A stretch of DNA of 61,022 bases from Erythrobacteraceae bacterium (lineage in GTDB: Bacteria > Pseudomonadota > Alphaproteobacteria > Sphingomonadales > Sphingomonadaceae). Below the pieces are notes generated by a model. That model did no database searches. It was given only the letters and a program-made list of their open reading frames with translations, and was not told where the DNA came from. Where the stretch lies: assembly GCA_024642525.1 (NCBI GenBank), contig JAHEAX010000008.1, forward strand, positions 23,948-84,969, given 5' to 3'. Positions 44,817 to 53,630 of this stretch are shown one piece after another (position 1 is the stretch's first letter; the number at the start of each line of letters is the position of its first letter). Position numbers and translations under genes: made by a program.

Positions 44817-45223
44817 GCTGCGATCCTCATGATGATAAGTCCGATATAAAGGCCGGTAAGGCCGGCCAGAACAGAAACAAGGGCATAGGAAAGTGCAAGG
44901 GCTGGCTGTCCGCGCTCGATCAGCAGCATCAGCTCGAGGCTAAAGGCAGAAAAAGTGGTGAAGCCGCCCAGCAGGCCAACCCCGATGAGCAGGCGCCATT
45001 GTTCGCCCGACCCGTCGCTGTGGCGCGCGAGATAGCCTGCCAGCAGGCCCATGGCGATGCTGCCGATGATGTTGACCGATATGGTCGCCCACGGATAACC
45101 GATCATGGTTTGCGGGCCGAACATGCGCGTCAGGCCGCGGCCAAGCTGATAGCGCATCACCGCGCCAGTTGCGCCGCCGATTGCAACATTTACCGTTGCG
45201 GCCAAAGGGGAAAGAGAAGTCAT
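44813..45223 (-). CDS. crcB: Fluoride channel CrcB/Fluc
   Basis: A 136-residue fluoride-exporting channel with four helices. Diagnostic segments are GGATGAVMRYQLGR near residue 16, GYPWATISVNIIGSIAMGLLAG near residue 40, and GGFTTFSAFSLELMLLIERG near residue 85. It works as an antiparallel dimer. The start is ATG 45223 with GAGAAG-type Shine-Dalgarno; the frame to 45259 is longer but less family-like. It is first in a run of six overlapping genes. I looked for a fluoride riboswitch upstream and could not find its conserved core. Confidence 0.93.
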   Translation of the reverse strand: MTSLSPLAATVNVAIGGATGAVMRYQLGRGLTRMFGPQTMIGYPWATISVNIIGSIAMGLLAGYLARHSDGSGEQWRLLIGVGLLGGFTTFSAFSLELMLLIERGQPALALSYALVSVLAGLTGLYIGLIIMRIAA

Positions 45224-45468
45224 GGCGGGTGCCTTAGACGGCCAATCGTCTTTCGTCATCCTGCGACTTCATGTATCAGGCAGGACGTGCAATCGCAGCT
45301 TATCTGGAACTGTGTTGTTCTGGCACTTGCCAAAATAGCTACGATTCGCTAGTTGCGCCCCAGTTCGAGCCGTTCCGGAAGGATTCGGCACAATTTCTAT
45401 TGATAAGCTGTAGGCGCACCCCCGCGCAGATGCGGGCTCTGTACCTTTGCTGTGAGGTGTTTGAATTT

Positions 45469-45675
45469 ATGCAGATCATGGTTCGCGATAACAATGTCGA
45501 CCAGGCCCTACGCGCGCTCAAGAAGAAGCTGCAGCGTGAAGGCGTGTATCGCGAGATGAAGCTGCGTCGTCACTACGAAAAGCCCAGCGAAAAGCGCGCC
45601 CGCGAAAAGGCTGCTGCCGTTCGCCGCGCCCGCAAGCTGGAGCGCAAGCGCATGGAGCGTGACGGGATCAAGTAA
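45469..45675 (+). CDS. rpsU: 30S ribosomal protein S21
   Basis: A 68-residue, highly basic ribosomal protein. [35 protein letters not shown] is the conserved bS21 core, followed by a Lys/Arg helix ([17 protein letters not shown]). ATG 45469 (MQIMVRD) is used; the frame open from 45271 is not protein-like. A small CCCGC-GCAGAT-GCGGG hairpin at 45421-45436 lies 33 bases before the start, in a 245-base leader facing crcB, and might affect translation. The gene stands alone. Confidence 0.96.
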   Translation: MQIMVRDNNVDQALRALKKKLQREGVYREMKLRRHYEKPSEKRAREKAAAVRRARKLERKRMERDGIK

Positions 45676-45808
45676 GACCCGTCTTCAAGCGGGGCTTTCG
45701 ACTTCCGGATATTTGCCAACACCGGTTTTTCTCTGGAATTGATACGAAAGCCTGAAAGTCTCGATAAACTGAAGACTCGCTTGAACCCAGCACTGCATTA
45801 CGCCATCA

Positions 45809-45835
45809 GGGCGCGGAGAAATCCGCGCCCTTTTT
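45809..45835 (+). terminator. Intrinsic terminator downstream of rpsU
   Basis: GGGCGCGG (45809-45816) pairs with CCGCGCCC (45823-45830), followed by TTTTT. It lies 133 bases beyond the rpsU stop, leaving a long 3' UTR (45676-45808) that could yield a small RNA. Confidence 0.88.
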
Positions 45836-45884
45836 GCCATGTGCCGCAAGGCCGGGCGTTACCTTCACGAATCAGGATGCTTTG

Positions 45885-46427
45885 ATGACCGATATTACCC
45901 GCGTTCCGTTGCAGCCCATTGCCAAGGGTTCGCTCACCAAGCTGTGGCTTGGTGTCATTGCCGTTATCCTGATTGGGGTTGGCGTTGCCTTCCTTGCCGC
46001 GCCGAAAGGTGTTTCGGTTGAAACCGTGCAGGCAGGCACCGGCCCTAATCCTGCGCCCACTGACGTGGTGCTGGTGAATTACACCGGCAAGCTGGCCGAC
46101 GGCAAAGTGTTTGACGAAGGGCAGGGCGCACCCCTGCCGCTGGAAGGCATGATCCCCGGTTTCAAGGAAGGCGCCCTCAAAATGCAGAAGGGCGGCAAGT
46201 ATGAAATGACTATCCCTTCCGACAAGGCCTATGGCGCGGAAGAAAAGGTCAATCCGCAGACCGGCGAGGTAGTCATTCCGGCCAATAGCGACCTCGTATT
46301 CGAAGTCGAATTGATTGATTTCATGTCGCTGGAGGATTTCCAGGCTCGCATGGCGCAGATGCAGCAGATGATGCAGATGCAGCAGCAACAGCAGGGCGCT
46401 GAAGGCGCTGCTCCTCCGCAGCCATAA
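45885..46427 (+). CDS. Membrane-anchored FKBP-type peptidyl-prolyl isomerase
   Basis: 180 residues. An N-terminal membrane anchor (about residues 17-37) precedes one FKBP domain with VLVNYTGKLADGKVFDEG, PLEGMIPGFKEGALKMQKGGKYEMTIPSDKAYG, and a closing NSDLVFEVELIDF. The C-terminus is a Met/Gln-rich segment (ARMAQMQQMMQMQQQQQG) ending in Ala/Pro. Without a cleavage site the domain faces the periplasm from the inner membrane, where it would assist protein folding. ATG 45885 is chosen because the upstream part overlaps the rpsU terminator. Confidence 0.92.
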   Translation: MTDITRVPLQPIAKGSLTKLWLGVIAVILIGVGVAFLAAPKGVSVETVQAGTGPNPAPTDVVLVNYTGKLADGKVFDEGQGAPLPLEGMIPGFKEGALKMQKGGKYEMTIPSDKAYGAEEKVNPQTGEVVIPANSDLVFEVELIDFMSLEDFQARMAQMQQMMQMQQQQQGAEGAAPPQP

Positions 46428-46501
46428 GGCTGCCGAGAGCAACCGGCAGGGGCTGTCGCTGCAGTATTGCAGTCAGCGCGTAATTCGCTGACAAGAGGTG
46501 C

Positions 46502-48226
46502 ATGACCCAGGATACTGCAGCAGCCCCGCAAGCCTCGCTTCACACAGCAGATAATGACTGGCCGCTAAGGCCCTGGGTCCTTGGCGGTCTGCTCGCCCTG
46601 GCAGGCCTGATGATCCACATCGCCACCCACGGGCACGAAGACAGCCAGGGCTGGATCGCGCTGGCATCATTTGTCTTTTTCAGCGCAATTTTCGCCGCAT
46701 TCTCGATTGATCGCGATCGCTTGGTAACCCCTGCCATTGCCGCTGTTGGCATTGGTGTGGTCATGGCCGGGCTGGCATGGCGCGCGGTCGACCCGGGTGA
46801 TTATCTGGCGGATGAGGAATATGCCTTCGGTGCTGGCGTGATTGCCACGACGCTGGCGCTGCCGCTGTTCCAGGCCGGTTTTCACCGGATGCGGATGCGC
46901 ACCCCCTACCGCGATACACATTCGCATATATGGAACGATTTTGTCAGTGGCGGCGGCGCGTTGGCATTTGTCGGGTTGGCATGGCTGCTGATTGGCGTCT
47001 TGTCCGAGCTGTTTCAGCTGCTCAAGATCGAACTTCTCAAGCTTTTGATCCAGCAGGCGTGGTTCGGTTGGACCTTTTCCGGCCTTACCTTTGGCGCGGC
47101 GCTGGGCACCTTGCGCAACCATCTGAAGATATTGGGCACATTGCAGTCCGTGGTGTTGCTCGTCCTGTCCTTGCTGGCCGTGCCGCTGGCTGCTGCGCTG
47201 CTGATATTCCTCATTGCGATGGTGGTTTCCGGCCCCGATGTCCTGTGGGAAGCGACCCGCAGCGCAACGCCTATTTTGCTTGCCTGCGCATTCGGGGCGT
47301 TCGTGCTGACCAATGCGATCATCCGCGATGATGACAGCGACATGACCGGTTCGCGCATCATGCGGGCAACGGCATTCATCCTTGCCATGGGTATTTTCCC
47401 ACTGACAGTTTTTGCGGCCATTTCCATGGGCACGCGAGTGGCGCAGCATGGCTTGTCGCCCGAACGCCTGTGGGGGCTTGTCGCCATTGCATTCGCGTGC
47501 GCTTACGGCCTTTCCTACATCGTGGCGCTGGTGCGCGGCGGCCGTGCCGGCTGGCATGACCGGCTGCGCCGCGCCAACCTACATCTGGCGGTGGGCGGGT
47601 GCTTGCTGGCGTTGGTGCTGGCTTTGCCCATCTTCGATTTCGGCGCGATTTCCGCCCGCAACCAGATTGCCCGGATGGAAGCGGGCAGGACCGACATTTC
47701 CACCTTCGATTTCACCGCGCTGAGGTGGGATTTCGGCGAGGCAGGCCGCGCCGCCTTGCGCGACATGGTGAAAAACTCGGATGGCGAAGTGATGGCCAGG
47801 GCGCAGGAAGCACTTGCCCAGAAGGAGCGGCCTTACCGCAGGATGCCTGAAGAGCAGGATGAGGTTGGCAAGCGGCTCGCCAATATGCGGATTGATGTGA
47901 CGGACCCGGCTGTCCGCCTTCAGGTGCGCGATTATATCGCCAGCCAGCGCTGGTCGTGCAACCGGCCCTGCATCATCGTCGATCTGGGCACGGGTGAGGG
48001 CAGCAAGCGCAAGATGGCGCGGCTGGAAGACCGGCGGATGATGCCTTTCGATCTGGACATGAATGCGACCTATTCGCCGCAGACATCGGATGAGATGATG
48101 GCAGAAGAGGCAATGAAATCTGCGCAGGAAGCGGAAATCGGGCCCGAATCGAAAGTTGAAATCCGCCCCTATAATGGCCGCCAGATATACGTGGACGGCC
48201 AGCCACTGGGGTTGCCGTTCGAATAA
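46502..48226 (+). CDS. DUF4153 multi-pass membrane protein
   Basis: 574 residues. About eleven hydrophobic helices fill the first 390 residues, including RTPYRDTHSHIWNDFVSGGGALAFVGLAWLLIGVLSELF, typical of DUF4153. A soluble C-terminal part of about 180 residues follows, with a conserved-looking IASQRWSCNRPCIIVDLG. The function is unknown. The family is often placed near cell-envelope genes. A ribosome site AAGAGGTG precedes ATG 46502. It starts 74 bases after the FKBP gene and is followed 84 bases later by gatC, all on the plus strand. Confidence 0.82.
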   Translation: MTQDTAAAPQASLHTADNDWPLRPWVLGGLLALAGLMIHIATHGHEDSQGWIALASFVFFSAIFAAFSIDRDRLVTPAIAAVGIGVVMAGLAWRAVDPGDYLADEEYAFGAGVIATTLALPLFQAGFHRMRMRTPYRDTHSHIWNDFVSGGGALAFVGLAWLLIGVLSELFQLLKIELLKLLIQQAWFGWTFSGLTFGAALGTLRNHLKILGTLQSVVLLVLSLLAVPLAAALLIFLIAMVVSGPDVLWEATRSATPILLACAFGAFVLTNAIIRDDDSDMTGSRIMRATAFILAMGIFPLTVFAAISMGTRVAQHGLSPERLWGLVAIAFACAYGLSYIVALVRGGRAGWHDRLRRANLHLAVGGCLLALVLALPIFDFGAISARNQIARMEAGRTDISTFDFTALRWDFGEAGRAALRDMVKNSDGEVMARAQEALAQKERPYRRMPEEQDEVGKRLANMRIDVTDPAVRLQVRDYIASQRWSCNRPCIIVDLGTGEGSKRKMARLEDRRMMPFDLDMNATYSPQTSDEMMAEEAMKSAQEAEIGPESKVEIRPYNGRQIYVDGQPLGLPFE

Positions 48227-48310
48227 CCCCCAAAAACCCAGTCCGCAAAACCGTCCGGTCACTGCATCTGCTGCTTGAAGCCGCGCGCTGCCACGGCTAA
48301 CGCGCGATGC

Positions 48311-48613
48311 ATGTCTGTAGATAAACAAACCGTCGCGAAAATCGCCTCGCTGGCGCGCATCAAGATGGGCGATGAAGAGCTGGAGCGCATGGTGCCCGAG
48401 CTTAACAACATCCTCGCCTGGGTGGAGCAGCTGGGTGAAGTCGATTGTAGCGGCGTCGAACCGATGACTGCTGTCATTCCCAACACCTTGCGCCTGCGCG
48501 ACGATGTGGTCGATGCCGACCCGCTGACCGGAGGCGGTATTCGCGACAAGGTCCTGGCCAATGCGCCTGCGCCCGAGCACGGGTTCTTTGGCGTGCCCAA
48601 GGTGATTGAATAA
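48311..48613 (+). CDS. gatC: Aspartyl/glutamyl-tRNA amidotransferase subunit C
   Basis: The 100-residue small subunit that stabilises GatA in the GatCAB complex, which converts Glu-tRNA(Gln) or Asp-tRNA(Asn) to the amide form. Diagnostic start [41 protein letters not shown] in the middle, and a C-terminal [12 protein letters not shown] 48311 is used (MSVDKQ); the frame open from 48275 is a less likely extension. The stop TAATG overlaps the gatA start. Confidence 0.95.
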   Translation: MSVDKQTVAKIASLARIKMGDEELERMVPELNNILAWVEQLGEVDCSGVEPMTAVIPNTLRLRDDVVDADPLTGGGIRDKVLANAPAPEHGFFGVPKVIE

Positions 48614-50097
48614 TGACTGATCTGACTGAACTGGGCGTCGCCGCCATTCGCGGCGGCGTGGCCAAGGGCGATTTCACCGCGCGCGAAGTGGCAGAAGCGT
48701 TCAACGCCAATGTCGCTGCCGCATCGGCGCTCAACGCCTTTATCGTCACCACGCCCGAAAAGGCGCTGGAAGCTGCCGATGCAGTCGATGCAGCCCGCGC
48801 GGCTCGCAAACGGCTTGGCAGCATGGCCGGCGTGCCGATCGGCATGAAGGATCTGTTCGCCACCAAGGGCGTGCAGACCACGGCTGCCAGCCACATCCTC
48901 GGCGGGTTCGTGCCGCCTTATGAAAGCACGGTGTCCAGCAATTTGTGGGCCGCCGGTGCTGGAATGCTCGGCAAGCTCAATCTCGACCAGTTCGCGATGG
49001 GTTCGTCCAACGAGACATCCTATTTCGGCAATGTCATTTCGCCATGGCGCAGCCGCGAAAGCAATGCAGAACTTGCACCGGGCGGTTCGTCCGGCGGCAG
49101 TTCAACCGCAGTATCTGCGCGCCTTGCGCCAGCTGCCACCGGCACTGATACGGGCGGCTCCATCCGCCAGCCAGCAGCCTTTACCGGCATCACGGGCGTA
49201 AAACCGACCTATGGCCGGTGCAGCCGGTGGGGCGTGGTGGCCTTTGCATCCAGCCTTGACCAGGCTGGCCCGATGGCGCGCGACATCCGTGACTGCGCGA
49301 TCATGCTGGGCGCAATGGCCGGTTTCGATCCCAAGGATTCAACCAGCTTAGACTTGCCCGTGCCGGACTGGGAAGCGGCGCTGAATGCCGATCTCAAGGG
49401 CAAAAAAGTGGGCATCCCGCGCGAATACCGGATGGATGGCATGGATGCCGAAATCGAGGCTAGCTGGGAACAGGGCAAGGCGTGGCTGCGCGACGCAGGC
49501 GCTGAAATCGTCGATATCAGCCTGCCGCACACCAAATATGCGCTGCCTGCCTATTACATCATCGCGCCAGCAGAAGCGTCGAGCAATCTGGCGCGCTATG
49601 ATGGCGTTCGTTACGGCTTGCGCGATCTGCCAGAGGGCGCCGGCTTGCAGGATATGTATGCAGCCACCCGCGCTGAAGGGTTTGGCGACGAGGTGAAGCG
49701 CCGCGTGCTCATCGGCACATATGTGCTCAGCGCCGGTTTCTACGATGCCTATTACACGCAGGCCCAGAAGGTGCGTACGCTGATTGCACAGGACTTTGCC
49801 AATGCGTTTGAACAGTGCGACGTGATCCTTGCGCCGACAACGCCTTCGGCGGCCTTTGCGCTGGGTGACAAGTCGGACGATCCGCTGTCGATGTATCTTA
49901 ACGATGTGTTCGCCGTTCCTGCCAGCCTTGCCGGGCTTCCGGCATTGTCTGTCCCTGCCGGGCTGACGCAAAGCGGTCTGCCGCTGGGCTTGCAGATTAT
50001 CGGCAAGGCTTTTGACGAACAGGGCGTGATGAACGCCGGCCTCGCAATCGAACAGAGAGCGAATTTCAGCGCCAAACCAGACAGGTGGTGGGCATGA
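48613..50097 (+). CDS. gatA: Aspartyl/glutamyl-tRNA amidotransferase subunit A
   Basis: 494 residues. The glutaminase subunit of GatCAB, in the amidase-signature family. The catalytic Lys is in [10 protein letters not shown] near residue 79. The Ser-cisSer motif is in [11 protein letters not shown] near residue 157, with [16 protein letters not shown] near residue 178. It releases ammonia from glutamine and passes it to GatB. It overlaps gatC by one base and gatB by four, so the three are made in step. Length is standard. Confidence 0.97.
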   Translation: MTDLTELGVAAIRGGVAKGDFTAREVAEAFNANVAAASALNAFIVTTPEKALEAADAVDAARAARKRLGSMAGVPIGMKDLFATKGVQTTAASHILGGFVPPYESTVSSNLWAAGAGMLGKLNLDQFAMGSSNETSYFGNVISPWRSRESNAELAPGGSSGGSSTAVSARLAPAATGTDTGGSIRQPAAFTGITGVKPTYGRCSRWGVVAFASSLDQAGPMARDIRDCAIMLGAMAGFDPKDSTSLDLPVPDWEAALNADLKGKKVGIPREYRMDGMDAEIEASWEQGKAWLRDAGAEIVDISLPHTKYALPAYYIIAPAEASSNLARYDGVRYGLRDLPEGAGLQDMYAATRAEGFGDEVKRRVLIGTYVLSAGFYDAYYTQAQKVRTLIAQDFANAFEQCDVILAPTTPSAAFALGDKSDDPLSMYLNDVFAVPASLAGLPALSVPAGLTQSGLPLGLQIIGKAFDEQGVMNAGLAIEQRANFSAKPDRWWA

Positions 50098-51593
50098 GCA
50101 ATTACCGAATCCAGGGTGAAACCGGCGAGTGGGAAGTCGTTATCGGCCTCGAAGTCCACGCGCAGGTAACGTCCAACTCCAAGCTGTTTTCCGGCGCGTC
50201 GACCATGTTCGGCGCGGAACCCAATGCGCAGGTCAGTCTGATTGATGCGGCAATGCCGGGCATGTTGCCCGTGCCTAACCGCGAATGCATCCGGCAGGCA
50301 GTGCGCACTGGCATGGCGATAGAAGCGCAGATCAACAAGTTCTCGCGGTTCGACAGGAAGAACTATTTCTACGCAGATTTGCCGCAGGGCTACCAGATCA
50401 GCCAGCTTTACCACCCCATCGTGGGCGAAGGCTCGCTGGTGATCGAAGCGGATGAAAAAGCCGGGATCCCGCAGCCCAAGACAATCGGCATCGAGCGTAT
50501 CCATGTGGAACAGGATGCGGGCAAGCTGATGCATGACCAGCACCCCACCATGTCCTACGTTGATTTGAACCGCTGCGGCGTGGCGCTGATGGAAATCGTC
50601 AGCATGCCGCACATGACATCGCCTGCAGAAGCAGGTGCCTATGTCCGCAAGCTGCGGTCTATCCTGCGCTATGTCGGTTCGTGCGATGGCAACATGGAAG
50701 AAGGTTCGATGCGGGCTGATGTCAATGTGTCAGTCCGAAAGGTGGGCAGCCCTGAATTGGGGACGCGCACGGAAACGAAAAACGTCAATTCCGTGCGTTT
50801 CGTAATGGCCGTGATCGAGCAGGAAGCCCGCCGCCAGGTGGACCTGATCGAAGAAGGCGGCACCGTGGTGCAGGAAACGCGCCTCTACGATCCGGACAAG
50901 AACGAAACCCGGTCCATGCGCAGCAAGGAAGACGCGCATGATTACCGCTATTTCCCCGATCCTGATCTGTTGCCGCTGGAACTGGATGACGCATTCCTGG
51001 AAGAATGCCGCGCCAGCCTGCCGGAACTGCCTGATGCCAAGCGGGCGCGCTATACAGGCGAGCTGGGCCTTAGCGATTATAACGCAGCGCAGCTGACAGC
51101 AGAGGTGGAAACTTTCGCACGTTTCGAAACCCTGCTCGCAGAAGCGGCAAGCCAGCTGGGCAAGTCAGAAGCCGTTGTCGCCACGCAGGTGGCAAACTGG
51201 ACACTGTCGGTCGCGCCCGGGGTAATCAAATCCCTCGGCGATGACGCGCGGATGGAAAATAATACCGCTGCTGCAAATGCCGCGATCCTGAAACTGGTTG
51301 ATGCCGGTACAGTGTCTGGTGGACAGGCCAAGGAAATCTACGAAATCGTGCTCAAAACCGGCCGCGAGCCGGACGAGATTGCCGAAACCGAAGGTTTGAA
51401 GCAGCAGAGTGATACTGGCGCAATCGATGCCGAGATCGACAAGGTTCTGGCCGCCAACCCTGACAAGGTCGAGGAATATCGCGGAGGCAAGGACAAGCTG
51501 TTCGGCTTCTTCGTTGGCCAGACGATGAAAGCGATGCAGGGCAAGGCTAACCCGCAGGTCATCAACGAATTGCTGAAAGCCAAGCTGGGCTGA
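50094..51593 (+). CDS. gatB: Aspartyl/glutamyl-tRNA amidotransferase subunit B
   Basis: 499 residues. The kinase and amidotransferase subunit that activates the misacylated tRNA. Conserved segments are [20 protein letters not shown] near residue 18, [21 protein letters not shown] near residue 85, [16 protein letters not shown], and the [14 protein letters not shown] element near residue 285. The C-terminal YqeY-like tail domain ends [14 protein letters not shown] 50094 overlaps the gatA stop (ATGA). A strong hairpin follows at 51660. Confidence 0.97.
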   Translation: MSNYRIQGETGEWEVVIGLEVHAQVTSNSKLFSGASTMFGAEPNAQVSLIDAAMPGMLPVPNRECIRQAVRTGMAIEAQINKFSRFDRKNYFYADLPQGYQISQLYHPIVGEGSLVIEADEKAGIPQPKTIGIERIHVEQDAGKLMHDQHPTMSYVDLNRCGVALMEIVSMPHMTSPAEAGAYVRKLRSILRYVGSCDGNMEEGSMRADVNVSVRKVGSPELGTRTETKNVNSVRFVMAVIEQEARRQVDLIEEGGTVVQETRLYDPDKNETRSMRSKEDAHDYRYFPDPDLLPLELDDAFLEECRASLPELPDAKRARYTGELGLSDYNAAQLTAEVETFARFETLLAEAASQLGKSEAVVATQVANWTLSVAPGVIKSLGDDARMENNTAAANAAILKLVDAGTVSGGQAKEIYEIVLKTGREPDEIAETEGLKQQSDTGAIDAEIDKVLAANPDKVEEYRGGKDKLFGFFVGQTMKAMQGKANPQVINELLKAKLG

Positions 51594-51659
51594 ACATCCC
51601 CGTCGCGGCGAGGCCCGTTTTCCAATTCAGTTAGATTGCGGCAATAGCAAGATACAATT

Positions 51660-51689
51660 CGGGCGGCTTCGCGCTTACGAAGCCGCCCG
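51660..51689. terminator. Convergent terminator between gatB and the secreted orphan
   Basis: CGGGCGGCTTCG (51660-51671) and CGAAGCCGCCCG (51678-51689) form a perfect 12-pair stem. T-rich flanks are modest. It lies eight bases from the minus-strand gene end at 51698 and serves as the boundary between convergent units. Confidence 0.75.
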
Positions 51690-51697
51690 TAATGGTT

Positions 51698-52357
51698 TTA
51701 GAATGCGGCCGAATATTCGAGGAAGTTCTTGGTGAAGGCTTGAAGCAGGTCAGCTTCTGCTGCTTCTGTTTCATCTGTCGTCTTGGGCGGGAAGTGCGAC
51801 AGGCCATTGCCGCCGCGGCCCTTGACCAGGCTGGTTTCCGTCTTGCCTGTGCGGAAATCCTTGAAAATGAACCGGTTGTTCAATGAACGGCCGTAAATGG
51901 CCTTCTTCTGATACAGGTTCTGGGTGACAAGCAGTTCGGCATAGCAGGGCGCTGTCGAAGACGTCAGGCGCGTCTTTTCCTTGGTGGAAACCTTGCGGTC
52001 TTCGATCGGCGCTTCATAACTTACGGTCGTGCCGGCTGGCAATTTCAGGGCCGACACCAGGTCGATTGTGCCAAGCGCAGCAACCTGGAATTTGGGGCCG
52101 AGCGCTTCCTTCAGATATTCCGCTTCGCTGATGTTGCGGTCCTTGTTGGCGGCGGCATCAGCCACTGCGCCAATGATGCCGAAGCCTGACAGCAGCGAAG
52201 TTGTCTGGGCCTGGCCTTCGAGCGTGGGGAAGACATGGAGTTCGCACGCGCCGGTGGCTGAAGCGGCCGCCGCGTCCTGCGCCAGGGCAGGGGTTGCCGC
52301 CATTGCCGTGGCAGAAAATACAATGCCGATGCCGGCAAAAGAGTTCTGGATTTTCAT
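51698..52357 (-). CDS. Secreted hypothetical protein A
   Basis: 219 residues. The signal peptide is clear: hydrophobic core and cleavage at TPALAQ-DAA near residue 27. The mature part has two Cys (ACELHVFP and APCYAELL), perhaps a disulfide, a basic region TKEKTRLTSS, and a C-terminal helical segment (EAAEADLLQAFTKNFLEYSAAF). No family is recognised. AAAGGT precedes ATG 52357, and its start lies 18 bases after the next secreted orphan, so the two form a pair. Codon use matches the chromosome, so recent transfer is not suggested. Confidence 0.75.
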   Translation of the reverse strand: MKIQNSFAGIGIVFSATAMAATPALAQDAAAASATGACELHVFPTLEGQAQTTSLLSGFGIIGAVADAAANKDRNISEAEYLKEALGPKFQVAALGTIDLVSALKLPAGTTVSYEAPIEDRKVSTKEKTRLTSSTAPCYAELLVTQNLYQKKAIYGRSLNNRFIFKDFRTGKTETSLVKGRGGNGLSHFPPKTTDETEAAEADLLQAFTKNFLEYSAAF

Positions 52358-52375
52358 TTTTTACCTTTCGGAATT

Positions 52376-53110
52376 TTACGGAGCGATTGAACTGGATGTT
52401 TCGGTATCGTCTGATTGATCGATGATTTCTGCTGCTTCACCTGCCTGAGCAGCGTCAGGCTGTTCTGCTTCGCCTTCGGGAGCATTGAAGCCACCTGCCA
52501 GCGAATAGAGAATATCCTCACCGGTGCGGGCCTTCAGTTCCCGCCCCTTGGGGATGTAGCCATCCTTCCCCCTGATGAAGCCGGAAAATACCCCCACGGC
52601 AAACCACGTTGCCGCTGTTGCGCCGTTCTTGTTGCGACCCTCCTCGCGGTAGCGGCCGTCGAGAGATACCTCTTTGCCTTCAAGGTCGAGGTGGCGAAGG
52701 GAAATGGCGATAATGCCGGCTTTGCCGAAGCCGCCATTTCCGGTGACAAATGTCACTTCGCCTTCGCCTGTGGTTCCCTTGGGAATGGCAACAGTTGGGC
52801 CGTCGAGCACATCGTGCAGCACGGTTACACCGAACCGGTCGCCCACCTTGCTGAGTTCAGTCGAAACATCGTCATTCATCATGACGAAAACAGGCGTGAA
52901 AGCAGGCAGCGTTGCCATAGGGCCCGCTTCTGTATCTTCTTCCAGTTCCGCTTCCGGCAATGCAGCCGGGGCTTCCGGCGAAGCATCTTCAGCCGGTTCG
53001 GCAACAGGCAGCGTAGCGGCTGCGTCCTGATCAATACCTGCCGATGCTAAACTAGCGCTGCACAGCAGCAGCAATGCCGCTGAAGCGCGGCATAGGTTGG
53101 CGTAAGCCAT
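52376..53110 (-). CDS. Secreted hypothetical protein B
   Basis: 244 residues. The signal peptide is followed by an acidic, Ala/Pro/Glu-rich linker (residues about 28-65). A beta-rich core follows: FVMMNDDVSTELSKVGDRFGVTVL, then AIPKGTTGEGEVTFVTGNGGFGKAGIIAISL. A glycine-rich hydrophobic stretch (TAATWFAVGVFSGFIRG near residue 170) could touch membrane. The end is an acidic Ser/Thr tail. No named family is recognised; the 'IPKGT.GEGEV' core suggests a small beta-barrel. A GGGGGGA site precedes ATG 53110. It is the first gene of the two-gene unit. Confidence 0.75.
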   Translation of the reverse strand: MAYANLCRASAALLLLCSASLASAGIDQDAAATLPVAEPAEDASPEAPAALPEAELEEDTEAGPMATLPAFTPVFVMMNDDVSTELSKVGDRFGVTVLHDVLDGPTVAIPKGTTGEGEVTFVTGNGGFGKAGIIAISLRHLDLEGKEVSLDGRYREEGRNKNGATAATWFAVGVFSGFIRGKDGYIPKGRELKARTGEDILYSLAGGFNAPEGEAEQPDAAQAGEAAEIIDQSDDTETSSSIAP

Positions 53111-53240
53111 ATCCCCCCCTGGATAATTTCGAAGCGAGAATTATTTTGAAATTGGGATCCTGTCCATCGAATTATCGCAATTATCGCAAAGAGATCGTGG
53201 AAATCCGCCGCCACGTAAGGGCTGACAGAATTGCGAAGAA

Positions 53241-53272
53241 AAAGGGTGCCAGAATCGCTCCTGACACCCTTT
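53241..53272 (-). terminator. Intrinsic terminator after the small orphan
   Basis: AAAGGGTG (53241-53248) pairs with CACCCTTT (53265-53272), extended by CAG/CTG after one mismatch. On the minus strand it ends with CCCTTTTTC, a good T run. It closes the acylase, M16 and orphan unit. The rest of 53111-53293 has no gene. Confidence 0.8.
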
Positions 53273-53293
53273 CAATTTATCAAGGGAGGTGGT

Positions 53294-53599
53294 TCAGCCC
53301 TTGCGCTCGCCGGTCATGGCCATCGAGCCGAATGCGCCTGCGTTGACGTTGCCGACCAACTGGTCGCCGTCGATCGTCGCGTCGCAATCCAGCGTCATTG
53401 GCATCGGCACGGTCATGTTCATTTTCCAGGTCAGCTTGTTGCCGTCGATCTTGCCATCGACAACATCCATCGAACCCATTGCACCTGCGTTGGTGCCAGT
53501 GAAGCTTGCGCCATCATCGCCGGGCACGACCGTGAAAGTGCTCTTCTGGTCACCCATCGGGCTCTTGGTCACGCACTCATATGTTCCTGCTACAGACAT
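53294..53599 (-). CDS. Small conserved hypothetical protein downstream of the M16 protease
   Basis: 101 residues with no signal peptide. It is made of short beta strands: SVAGTYECVTKSPMGDQKSTFTVV, then GAMGSMDVVDGKIDGNKLTWKMNMTVPMPMTLDCDATI. Internal likeness (GAMGSM, later GAFGSMAM) hints at a duplicated or lipocalin-like barrel. It resembles calycin-type or enzyme-accessory domains but no name can be given. The start is ATG 53599 with GGAGAG nearby; the open frame to 53707 overlaps the protease. It begins 31 bases after the M16 gene, so it is likely co-transcribed. Confidence 0.75.
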   Translation of the reverse strand: MSVAGTYECVTKSPMGDQKSTFTVVPGDDGASFTGTNAGAMGSMDVVDGKIDGNKLTWKMNMTVPMPMTLDCDATIDGDQLVGNVNAGAFGSMAMTGERKG

Positions 53600-53630
53600 T
53601 ATTTCTCTCCTATTGGGTGATGTGTGCAAT

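Noticed and set aside
43110-44849. 579-codon plus-strand ORF
   Set aside because: Antisense to the RluC-like and PaiB genes; no recognisable domain.
45224-45300. Fluoride riboswitch upstream of crcB
   Set aside because: I looked for the conserved GGNGATGG-type core and pseudoknot partners and could not find a convincing match.
48613-50097. gatA as a duplicate of the amidase at 5565-7097
   Set aside because: Both are amidase-signature enzymes, but gatA sits in gatCAB and is cytoplasmic, whereas the other has a signal peptide and a receptor neighbour.
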